Origin: Actinomycetota bacterium
GTDB lineage: Bacteria > Actinomycetota > Actinomycetes > Mycobacteriales > Mycobacteriaceae
DNA length: 10,410 nt
Direction of reading: 5' to 3'
Assembly: GCA_005787665.1 (NCBI GenBank)
Contig: SYAB01000342.1
Coordinates: 1 to 10,410 of the forward strand
Shown here: one piece after another, positions 1 to 6,377 of the stretch
How positions within the stretch are numbered: the first letter of the stretch is position 1
Layout: the number at the start of each line of letters is the position of its first letter
Translations under genes and position numbers: made by a program
The notes under the pieces: generated by a model
Databases searched by the model: none
Told to the model about the DNA's origin: nothing
What the model saw: the letters and a program-made list of their open reading frames with translations, nothing else

Positions 1-161
1 CCCAGAACCAGCCCGGAACCACCGACGAATACCCGAACTGGCGGGTGCCGCTGGCCGGGCCGGACGGTGAGCCGATGTTCCTGGAGGACGTCTTCACCGA
101 CCGCCGGGCGGCCACGCTGGCCGAGGTGCTGCGGGAGGCGACCGATCCCGGGTGCGGCTGA
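1..161 (+). CDS. malQ: 4-alpha-glucanotransferase (amylomaltase), C-terminal end only
   Basis: This is the last 52 codons of a gene that begins before the window, in the frame whose first full codon is at position 3, ending with TGA at 159-161. The peptide begins QNQPGTTDEYPNWRVPL, the conserved C-terminal block of GH77 amylomaltases (MalQ): a Pro-Gly-Thr turn, then DEYPNWR. That block lies close to the active site in this family. The family transfers alpha-1,4-glucan segments between maltodextrins in cytoplasmic maltodextrin and glycogen metabolism. The N-terminal catalytic residues are outside the window and cannot be checked. The next gene starts 3 nt after the stop on the same strand, so co-transcription is likely. 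Confidence 0.82.
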   Translation, partial: QNQPGTTDEYPNWRVPLAGPDGEPMFLEDVFTDRRAATLAEVLREATDPGCG

Positions 162-164
162 GCT

Positions 165-629
165 GTGGCGGTTCTCAGCGCGGGCCTGTTGTTGCACCGC
201 GGCCGTGACGTCGGGACCGAGGTGCTGATCGGCCACCCCGGGGGTCCCTTCTGGGCCCGCCGCGACGACGGCGCGTGGTCGATCCCGAAGGGCGAGTACG
301 CCGCCGGCGAGGATCCGTGGGAGGCGGCGCAGCGGGAGTTCGTCGAGGAACTGGGCTGCCCGGTCCCGCCCGGTGATCCGGTCGACCTCGGGACCGTCAC
401 CCAGCCCGGCGGCAAGGTTCTCACCGTGTTCGCCGTCGGCGCCGACCTCGCCCTGGAGGACTTCCGGAGCAACACCTTCACCCTGGAATGGCCGAAAGGG
501 TCAGGGCGATTCCGGGAATTCCCGGAGTTGGATCGGGTCGCGTGGCTGCCGATCGCCGAGGCGCGCCTCAAACTGCTTGCCGGACAACGGATCTTCCTGG
601 ACCGAATTCCGGCGACCGATGGCCCTTAG
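165..629 (+). CDS. NUDIX hydrolase (COG4119-like NTP pyrophosphohydrolase)
   Basis: A 154-aa cytoplasmic protein with an exact NUDIX box at residues 43-65: G43, five residues, E49, seven residues, then R57-E58-F-V-E61-E62-L-G64. The glutamates bind the divalent metals that cleave an X-linked nucleoside diphosphate. The lead-in HPGGPFWARRDDGAWSIPKGE, and later the SNTFTLEWPKGSGR and EFPELDRVAW segments, resemble the stand-alone NUDIX subgroup usually called 'predicted NTP pyrophosphohydrolase' (about 150 aa), so it looks full length. The substrate cannot be told from sequence. The GTG start at 165 lies 3 nt after the malQ stop, suggesting translational coupling; no strong Shine-Dalgarno is seen. 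Its TAG stop (627-629) overlaps the stop of the convergent channel gene. Confidence 0.9.
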   Translation: MAVLSAGLLLHRGRDVGTEVLIGHPGGPFWARRDDGAWSIPKGEYAAGEDPWEAAQREFVEELGCPVPPGDPVDLGTVTQPGGKVLTVFAVGADLALEDFRSNTFTLEWPKGSGRFREFPELDRVAWLPIAEARLKLLAGQRIFLDRIPATDGP

Positions 630-2062
630 AGCGCCCCGCGGGCCGCCTCGGAGAGTGCTTCCCGGGCCGCCCGCCGCCGCATCTCGATCGCCTCGCCGAT
701 CTGGCGGGCCAGCCGCGGATCCTGCTGCACGACGGCGTCCATCGCGTCGCGTCCGACCGCGACGATGGTGGTGTCGGAGAGGGCGACCACGCCGGTGATC
801 ATCCGCTGTCGGGTCAGCGACGTTCCGCCGATGAAATCCCCCGGACCCAGTTCGCCCAGTCCGAGTCGCCGCCCGCCCTCGGCGGGGACGAACATGCCGA
901 TCCTGCCCTCGGTGATGAAACCCACGGCTTTGGGGATGCTGTTGGAATCCTGGATGATCTCGCCCTCGGCGAACAGTCTCAGCCGTGCGCCGCCCAGCAG
1001 GGTCGCCGCGGCCCGGTCGTCGAGGCCGAGGCCGGCGGCGATCACCCCGATGTGCTCGGCGACGTAGGCGCGTTCGCGTTCGGTGTCGGGCTCGACGTTC
1101 TCCAGACGCAGCCCGGCGCGCTGGGCTGCGTACCAGACCCGCTGCTGCAGCAGCGACACCGTGCCGCCCGCCTCGGCGGGCGAGGCCACCTGAACGACCA
1201 CCAGATAGTTCACCGTCTGGGGGTGCACCGGGTGGCTGCCCTTCGGGACGACCACGGGGGTGGCGTCGGCAAGCCGCGCCGGCAGGTGTTCGGCCACCGA
1301 GAGCAGCGCCGCCTTCACCGCGCCCGGGGGGTCGCCCGCGGAGAAGGCGAAGGTCGCCTTGGCCTTGAAGAAGGGCGCCACGGTCCGGCTGAGGTTGACG
1401 AACGCATCCCCGGCCAGGGCCGCGTTGGGCACGACCTGGATGCCGTTCTCGGTGTCCAGGTGCACCGCGCGCCAGTTGACCTCCACCACGCGGCCGCTGC
1501 CGAACTTGGTGTCGAGCCAGTCGCCGATCTGGAAGGGCTGCTCGAAGAGCAGCAACAGCCCGGAGATCACCGGGCCGACGGCGCTCTGCACCGCGAGACC
1601 GATCACCACCGAGGTCACCCCCACCGCGGTGATCAGCCCGCCGATATTGGCGCCCCACACCCAGGACAGCAGCATCCCGATGCCGATGATGATCAGGATC
1701 AGCCGGCCCAGGTCGATGAAGATGCCGGGCAGTCGCTCCCGCCAGCTTCCGCCGCGGGCCTCGCCGAACAGGGCGGCGTTGGCGCCCGACAGCAGCAGCA
1801 GCATGATCAGGAAGCCGAACACCGTCGCGGTGATCTTCGACCACGTCGGGTCGGCGTCGGTGTTCTCCAGCTGATTGATCAGCAGGTACGCCGCGAAGGC
1901 GGGTAGCACCCAGTTGCGCAGCAGCAGAACCGGTTTGGCATAGGCGCTGCCGCGCCTCACCAGCAGGGTGTGCAACTCCTGCAGCAGCAGCAGCGTGAGC
2001 GGAAGTCCGATGACGACGGTGAGGACGGGCCAGAACCAGGGCTGTCCGGTGATGGTGCCCAC
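626..2062 (-). CDS. MscS-family channel with C-terminal cyclic-nucleotide-binding fold (Rv2434c-like)
   Basis: A 478-aa inner-membrane protein. Hydrophobic segments lie at about 10-34, 45-65, 76-98 and 111-135. The MscS pore-helix/beta-domain signature follows at 140-182, Gly/Ala-rich (GGLITAVGVTSVVIGLAVQ), then FEQPFQIGDWL, with the beta domain at about 183-240. Residues about 345-470 form a CNB-type fold (LRLFAEGEII, VGFITEGRIGMFV, LGPGDFIGG, VVALSDTTIVAV). This matches the bacterial cyclic-nucleotide-gated (bCNG) branch of MscS channels; from memory the M. tuberculosis counterpart is Rv2434c, of nearly equal length. The phosphate-binding cassette is atypical: the usual Glu after Phe-Gly is Gly413, and the usual Arg position is Met421 (Arg420 sits one residue earlier). 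The gene starts with GTG (2060-2062), 3 nt after the upstream cyclase-like gene, so the two form one operon. Ligand-dependent gating is inference. Confidence 0.9.
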   Translation of the reverse strand: MGTITGQPWFWPVLTVVIGLPLTLLLLQELHTLLVRRGSAYAKPVLLLRNWVLPAFAAYLLINQLENTDADPTWSKITATVFGFLIMLLLLSGANAALFGEARGGSWRERLPGIFIDLGRLILIIIGIGMLLSWVWGANIGGLITAVGVTSVVIGLAVQSAVGPVISGLLLLFEQPFQIGDWLDTKFGSGRVVEVNWRAVHLDTENGIQVVPNAALAGDAFVNLSRTVAPFFKAKATFAFSAGDPPGAVKAALLSVAEHLPARLADATPVVVPKGSHPVHPQTVNYLVVVQVASPAEAGGTVSLLQQRVWYAAQRAGLRLENVEPDTERERAYVAEHIGVIAAGLGLDDRAAATLLGGARLRLFAEGEIIQDSNSIPKAVGFITEGRIGMFVPAEGGRRLGLGELGPGDFIGGTSLTRQRMITGVVALSDTTIVAVGRDAMDAVVQQDPRLARQIGEAIEMRRRAAREALSEAARGAL

Positions 2063-2065
2063 GGG

Positions 2066-4219
2066 CTACACCGCCTGCCGGGTTCCGACGTCCAGGCGCC
2101 AGACGGTCTCCGTGCCGGTATCGGCGGTGATGGTGCCGGCCTGGGTGAACGGATAGATGCCGGCCACCGCGTCGTGCACCCGGTCGCTGACGAAGACACC
2201 GGCGCTCTTGGTGGCCGCGTGGACCCGGTGCGCCAGATCGACCGCCTCACCCCAGAGCGCGTAGATCGTGGACCGCTCCCCCACCAGACCGCTGGTCACC
2301 GGGCCGCTGTCGATGCCGACCCGCAGCGTGAGCCGGGCGTCGTGCTGGTCGTTGAACCGTTGCACGATCTCGTTGAGCTCCTTGGCGAAGGCGATGGTCC
2401 GGCTGGCGTGGTCGACCCTGGGGACCACCAGTCCGCAGGTGGCCAGCAGTCCGTTGTCCTGCATGCTGCGGACCTGCTCGACACCATGGCGTTCCGCGGC
2501 GCCGTCGAAGGCCTCGACGAGCGCATTGAGCATCGACACCGACTGCTCGGAGGGCAGCGCGCGGGAGACCTCGTCGAACCCGAGCAGCTGTGCGTAGATC
2601 ACCGAGACATCGCGGTGCTGGGTGCTGATGTTCTCCTCGCCCTCGCGGTAGCGCTGGGCCACCGGTTCGGGCATCAGACTGCGCAGCAGTTCGTCGTTCT
2701 CCCGCTGCTGCTCGTCGATGAGTTGCTGTTTGGTCTGCAGACTGGTGCTCATATCGTTGAACGCCGCGCCCAACTCGCCGAACTCGTCCCGCGAGGTGAC
2801 CGGCACGGTAACCCCGACCTCGCCACCGGCGATCCGACGCACCCCGTCGGCCAGGACCTTCACCGGCCGAGTGAGGATCCGACTGAACAACAGCGCCAGC
2901 AGGCACACCGCCAACACGATCGCGGCGGTGGACAGGGCGAGATTGCGGGCGAATCGGCTCACCGGCGCCAATGCCTCGGATTTGTCGATTCGGGCGACCA
3001 GGACCCAGTCCAGGCCGGGAATCTGCAGCGGGGTGTAGGCAACCAGTGAATCGGTTCCGGTGTAGTCGACAGCGGTGTCGACACCGGACTGCCCGGACAG
3101 CGCGCGGTCCACCGCCAGCGTGTCCACCGGTTGCAGCAGCACGCTGTCGCCGGTCTCCACCTCGCGCCTCGCGACGGCTTCCGGGGTGCCCTTGCTGATG
3201 ACCTCCTTAAGGTAGGCCTGCGGATCGGCCGTCAGGTCCCGCGACAGCGAGCGCATCAGCTTGTCCGGTCCGGCCAGGTAGGTTTCCCCGGACCGGCCCA
3301 GACCGTCCTCCTCCCAGCCGCCGTTGCCGGTCATGACCTCGTTGATCTCCTTGGGCCGCAACTGAAGCGCCAGTGCGCCGTAGATCCCGCCGCCGTCGCC
3401 GATCGGAGTCAGCACCCACGGCGTCGGGACGCCGTAGGCGGGGGCGTAGTTCTCGAAGTCGGTGACGATGACGTCATCGATCGAAGTCGCCTGCATCGTC
3501 TTCCGGTAGGCGTCGGCGAATTTCGTGGTGCGGTAGGGGCCCTCGAGCAGGTTCGCACCCAGGTCCACGCCCTTGACGGCGGTGTAGACGATATTGCCGT
3601 CGGTGTCGAGCAGCATGACGTCGTCGAATCCGAAGCGCTGCCGGAAGTCGTCGAAGAAAGCCTGGTAGCGGGCATTGAGTTTGGACCACTCGCTCGGGTC
3701 CCCCGCGGTCCGCACCTTGGCCGCGGCCTCGAAGTCGCCGCCCGCCGGCACGGTGTAGGCGTTCTGCAGGTAGGTCTGGGCATTCGAGGTCGGTTTGAAC
3801 AGCACCGGGTCGGCCGGCTGGCCGGTGCCCTTGGACAGCTCCGGGCCGAACACGGTGGCGTAGTAGCCGGCCACCGCCTCCTGCGCACCGGCGGGCAGGG
3901 GTGTCTTCTGCAACTCATCGAAGGCCGGGCCAAACGCCCGCACGGCGTCGATGGTCGAGGAACTGTGGGTCAAGACGGTCGCGGAGTCCGTGATCGACTC
4001 ATAGAAGGCCGTGATCTCCCGGGCCCGTGACTCCCGCAGCTGGGTCAGGCGGCGATACTCGGCCTCGCGCAGCGAGTCGGTTCCCGAGGTGTAGCCGATC
4101 AGTCCGGCGATCAGCACCGAGAGCACGCTGACGATCAGCAGCATGATCAGCAGCTTCGATTGGAATCCCAGCGATCGGAGCCGGTCGATCAGCGACGTTG
4201 TTGCCGGCAGACGTGCCAC
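2066..4219 (-). CDS. Membrane sensor with HAMP and degenerate class III adenylate/guanylate cyclase domain (Rv2435c-like)
   Basis: A 717-aa receptor. TM1 is at about 22-44. The extracytoplasmic sensor, at about 46-420, has double-Cache hallmarks (MLLDTDGNIVYTAVKGVDLG at about 202-221; GETYLAGPDKLMRS at 311-324). TM2 is at about 427-447 and HAMP at about 449-498 (P452, DEFGEL at 478-483). A helical transducer containing LLRSLMPEPVAQRYREGE leads into a class III cyclase domain at about 537-715. Mapped onto the mycobacterial Rv1625c landmarks, metal Asp1 is Gln544, substrate Lys is Arg584, metal Asp2 is kept (Asp588), substrate Asp is Ala654, transition-state Asn is Asp661, and Arg is kept (Arg665). 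Canonical ATP cyclisation is therefore doubtful. The GTG start is backed by AGGAG on the minus strand (4225-4229), 5 nt upstream. The channel gene follows after 3 nt. Domain identity is seen in the sequence; lack of activity is inferred. Confidence 0.9.
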   Translation of the reverse strand: MARLPATTSLIDRLRSLGFQSKLLIMLLIVSVLSVLIAGLIGYTSGTDSLREAEYRRLTQLRESRAREITAFYESITDSATVLTHSSSTIDAVRAFGPAFDELQKTPLPAGAQEAVAGYYATVFGPELSKGTGQPADPVLFKPTSNAQTYLQNAYTVPAGGDFEAAAKVRTAGDPSEWSKLNARYQAFFDDFRQRFGFDDVMLLDTDGNIVYTAVKGVDLGANLLEGPYRTTKFADAYRKTMQATSIDDVIVTDFENYAPAYGVPTPWVLTPIGDGGGIYGALALQLRPKEINEVMTGNGGWEEDGLGRSGETYLAGPDKLMRSLSRDLTADPQAYLKEVISKGTPEAVARREVETGDSVLLQPVDTLAVDRALSGQSGVDTAVDYTGTDSLVAYTPLQIPGLDWVLVARIDKSEALAPVSRFARNLALSTAAIVLAVCLLALLFSRILTRPVKVLADGVRRIAGGEVGVTVPVTSRDEFGELGAAFNDMSTSLQTKQQLIDEQQRENDELLRSLMPEPVAQRYREGEENISTQHRDVSVIYAQLLGFDEVSRALPSEQSVSMLNALVEAFDGAAERHGVEQVRSMQDNGLLATCGLVVPRVDHASRTIAFAKELNEIVQRFNDQHDARLTLRVGIDSGPVTSGLVGERSTIYALWGEAVDLAHRVHAATKSAGVFVSDRVHDAVAGIYPFTQAGTITADTGTETVWRLDVGTRQAV

Positions 4220-4224
4220 GCGGT

Positions 4225-4282
4225 CTCCTGTTTCCCTCGGCGGATCGGGCGGGAAAACCCGCCCCCTGAACAGCGGATGGTA
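4225..4282 (-). promoter_or_regulatory. Candidate promoter -10 and ribosome binding site for the sensor-channel operon
   Basis: On the minus strand the sequence TACCAT (4277-4282) fits the mycobacterial -10 pattern TANNNT and would place the transcript start near 4270. The Shine-Dalgarno AGGAG (4225-4229) is 5 nt from the GTG start at 4219. No convincing -35 is visible, so the promoter is tentative while the ribosome binding site is solid. Confidence 0.4.
4247..4264. repeat. Perfect 7-bp inverted repeat in the divergent promoter region
   Basis: GGGCGGG-AAAA-CCCGCCC is a perfect stem with a 4-nt loop, placed 27 nt upstream of the minus-strand receptor start and about 50 bp upstream of the photolyase -10. 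If the receptor mRNA starts near 4270, this hairpin would sit at its 5' end. It could be an mRNA-stabilising 5' hairpin, an attenuator or a protein operator; the sequence does not decide. Confidence 0.6.
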
Positions 4283-4311
4283 GTGGAGTCCGGCGACGAA
4301 TACCGCCGGTC

Positions 4312-4323
4312 TACGATCCCCCT
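4312..4323 (+). promoter_or_regulatory. -10 element placed for a leaderless photolyase transcript
   Basis: TACGAT (4312-4317) matches TANNNT and ends 6 nt before the ATG at 4324. In mycobacteria transcription usually starts about 7 nt downstream of the -10, so the first transcribed base would be the A of the start codon. The six bases between are pyrimidine-only (CCCCCT), with no Shine-Dalgarno, consistent with leaderless translation. No clear -35 is seen. Confidence 0.5.
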
Positions 4324-5823
4324 ATGCCGCAGCCGGACACCCCGCTGTGGCTGTTCGCCGATCAGCTCGGCCCGCATGTCCACGGCGGGGAACACGCCGG
4401 TCGGCCGGTTCTGCTGGTGGAGGCCACCTCGGCCCTGCGGCGCAGGCGATATCACCGTCAGAAGCTGCATGTGGTGCTCTCCGCGCTGCGCCACGCGAAG
4501 GCTGACCTCGGCGATCGAGCCACCCTGATCCGGGCCGACACCTACACCGAGGCGCTGAGCGACTTCGGCCGTCCCGTGCTGGTGCATGAGCCGACGTCAC
4601 ACGCCGCCGAGGAGTTCGTGCACCGCCTGCACCGGGCGGGACGGGTCGCCGGCATCCTGCCCACCCCCACCTTCGCCCTGCCGCGATCCGAGTTCCGCCA
4701 ATGGGCCCGCCAGACAGACGGCAAGAGCCGCACCCGGTTCCGGATGGAGGATTTCTATCGCGAGCAGCGCCGCCGGTTCGGGGTCCTGATGGACGGCACC
4801 GAGCCGGTCGGCGGCCGCTGGAACTTCGACGCCGACAACCGCGAGCCGCCCCCCAAGGGGCAGGCCACGCTGAGTGCCCCGCCGCCGTATCGGCCCGAGG
4901 AAGACGAGATCGACGCGCGCGTCCGTGCCGACCTGGACCGGATGGGCATCGACACGGTCGGCAGTGACGGGCCCCGGCTGTTCCCGGTGACCCCTGCCGA
5001 GGCGGCTGAGGCGCTGCGCCGGTTCGTCTCCGACCGGTTGCCGCTGTTCGGCCGCTACGAGGACGCGATGCTCGGCGCCGATTGGGCGATGGCGCACTCG
5101 CTGCTCTCGGTGCCGCTCAACCTCGGCGTCCTGCATCCTCTCGACGCTGTGCACGCCGCCGAGCGGGCCTACCGCGACGGGACCGCGCCGCTGTCCGCGG
5201 TGGAGGGTTTCATCCGCCAGATTCTCGGCTGGCGCGAATACATGTGGCAGCTGTACTGGCACTTCGGCCCGGACTACCGGGACAGCAACCACCTCGGCGC
5301 GCATACCGCGCTGCCGGACTGGTGGGCCGATCTGGACGCCGACGCGATCGAGGCGGAATGCCTGCGCCAGGCACTCGCCGGGGTCCGCGACCGCGGCTGG
5401 GCCCACCACATCCAGCGGCTCATGGTGCTGGGCAACCACGCCCTGCAGCGCGGCTACGACCCGGGCGCGCTCTCCGACTGGTTCGCCTCGACCTTCGTCG
5501 ACGGCTTCGCCTGGGTGATGCCCCCCAACGTGATCGGGATGAGCCAGTATGCCGACGGCGGCCGGGTGGCCACCAAGCCGTACGCCTCGGGCGGGGCCTA
5601 CCTCAACACGATGAGCGATCACTGTCGGTCGTGCCGTTTCGACCCCAAGAAGCGGTTGGGTGCGGACGCGTGTCCCTTCACCGCCGGCTACTGGGGTTTC
5701 GTGCACCGCCACGCCGACCTACTGGCCGCCAACATGCGCACCGCCCGGGCGGTGTCGGCGATGAAACGCCTGGTCGATCTGGATGCGGTGGTCGAGCAGG
5801 AACGCGACCGGCAGCGGTTCTGA
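4324..5823 (+). CDS. FeS-type (6-4) photolyase / bacterial cryptochrome (PhrB/CryB-like)
   Basis: A 499-aa flavoprotein of the cryptochrome/photolyase superfamily, in the iron-sulfur bacterial branch. The N-terminal alpha/beta domain starts with PLWLFADQLGPH, and the C-terminal FAD domain contains GWREYMWQLYW and AHHIQRLMVLGN. Cluster cysteines are Cys346, Cys434, Cys437 and Cys450, with the same spacing (88, 3, 13) as the [4Fe-4S] ligands of Agrobacterium PhrB. The tandem His361-His362, Tyr420 and Tyr426 fall at the same offset as PhrB residues used in (6-4) lesion repair. Length is typical. It most likely repairs UV (6-4) photoproducts using light; a photoreceptor role is the alternative, as for CryB. 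It is divergent from the cyclase-like receptor and apparently read from a leaderless mRNA. The symbol phrB is avoided because it also names unrelated CPD photolyases. Confidence 0.93.
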   Translation: MPQPDTPLWLFADQLGPHVHGGEHAGRPVLLVEATSALRRRRYHRQKLHVVLSALRHAKADLGDRATLIRADTYTEALSDFGRPVLVHEPTSHAAEEFVHRLHRAGRVAGILPTPTFALPRSEFRQWARQTDGKSRTRFRMEDFYREQRRRFGVLMDGTEPVGGRWNFDADNREPPPKGQATLSAPPPYRPEEDEIDARVRADLDRMGIDTVGSDGPRLFPVTPAEAAEALRRFVSDRLPLFGRYEDAMLGADWAMAHSLLSVPLNLGVLHPLDAVHAAERAYRDGTAPLSAVEGFIRQILGWREYMWQLYWHFGPDYRDSNHLGAHTALPDWWADLDADAIEAECLRQALAGVRDRGWAHHIQRLMVLGNHALQRGYDPGALSDWFASTFVDGFAWVMPPNVIGMSQYADGGRVATKPYASGGAYLNTMSDHCRSCRFDPKKRLGADACPFTAGYWGFVHRHADLLAANMRTARAVSAMKRLVDLDAVVEQERDRQRF

Positions 5824-5883
5824 AACGATTGCCGGTCCTCGGGGCGATAGACCTCGGACAGGGCCGTTCGGGGCGGGCTGCGC

Positions 5884-5903
5884 TATCTTCGACCACGAGG
5901 AGG
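5884..5903 (+). promoter_or_regulatory. Promoter -10 and ribosome binding site of the small exported protein
   Basis: TATCTT (5884-5889) fits TANNNT and predicts a start near 5896. The strong Shine-Dalgarno GAGGAGG at 5897-5903 lies 9 nt before the GTG at 5913. This supports that start and an independent short transcript rather than read-through from the photolyase only. The -35 is not recognisable. Confidence 0.45.
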
Positions 5904-5912
5904 ATCGCCGAG

Positions 5913-6320
5913 GTGAAGAAGCTGATGGCCGCCGTGGGCGGTGCGGTGCTGGCCGGATCGGCCGCCGCCGTACTCGGGATGGGCGCGAGCAGCGCCGACC
6001 CGGTCGCCGGTGGCACGCTCAACGTCGTCGGTGAGCCCTACGCCAAGGCGGTGGCCATCCTGCGTGCTCAGGGCGTGGCCGCCTCCTTTGGTGGATCGGT
6101 CGGTAGCGACATCGCCCAGAGCCAGTGCCTGGTGAGCAGTCAGAAGATCGTCAACTCCGGCAAGATGCAGTTGATGCTGGACTGCACCGAGGAGGCCCAA
6201 CCGGAAGCACCCGTGGCCACCTCGGTGGCCAACACACCGGGCGCCCCCGCCGCTGACGGTAGCCGCCCGACGCCGGGAGCCCAGGGCGTGGTGACGGTCA
6301 CCCCGACGCGCGTGGGCTGA
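5913..6320 (+). CDS. Small exported protein with a PASTA-like module
   Basis: A 135-aa protein. The N-terminus (MKK, then a hydrophobic stretch to about 24, then ASSA-DP) is a Sec signal peptide with likely cleavage after Ala28. The mature part has one compact module at about 36-91: VVGEPYAKAVAILRAQGV, SVGSDIAQSQCLVSSQKI, then GKMQLMLDC. This follows the beta-alpha-beta-beta pattern of PASTA domains but carries two cysteines (Cys72, Cys91) that could form a disulfide outside the cell. A Pro/Ala/Thr-rich low-complexity tail follows. The start is fixed by GAGGAGG 9 nt upstream; the same frame stays open far upstream inside the photolyase gene, but that extension is a shadow. PASTA modules bind peptidoglycan or muropeptides in other proteins; binding here is inference. 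Precise family membership is not certain. Confidence 0.78.
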   Translation: MKKLMAAVGGAVLAGSAAAVLGMGASSADPVAGGTLNVVGEPYAKAVAILRAQGVAASFGGSVGSDIAQSQCLVSSQKIVNSGKMQLMLDCTEEAQPEAPVATSVANTPGAPAADGSRPTPGAQGVVTVTPTRVG

Positions 6321-6343
6321 GCCCGCCCCGTTGCCCGACCGTT

Positions 6344-6371
6344 TAGAATCCGGGTAGCGCGAATCGGGAGG
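6344..6371 (+). promoter_or_regulatory. Promoter -10 and ribosome binding site of the diiron/reductase operon
   Basis: TAGAAT (6344-6349) fits the -10 pattern and gives a predicted start near 6356. GGGAGG (6366-6371) is a strong Shine-Dalgarno 6 nt before ATG 6378. The 57-bp gap after the preceding stop has no terminator-like hairpin, so some read-through is possible. Confidence 0.5.
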
Positions 6372-6377
6372 TGTGCC

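Noticed and set aside
488..1906. Plus-strand open frame of 472 codons opposite the MscS channel
   Set aside because: The opposite strand carries membrane segments and an MscS signature; this frame gives a charged His/Asp/Arg-rich product without domains.
1970..4030. Plus-strand open frames (1970-3049, 3131-4030) opposite the sensor-cyclase gene
   Set aside because: They are shadows of a well-supported 717-aa receptor; no start signal and no domain.
4597..5712. Minus-strand open frame of 371 codons opposite the photolyase
   Set aside because: The photolyase frame holds every conserved residue; this one has no identifiable feature.
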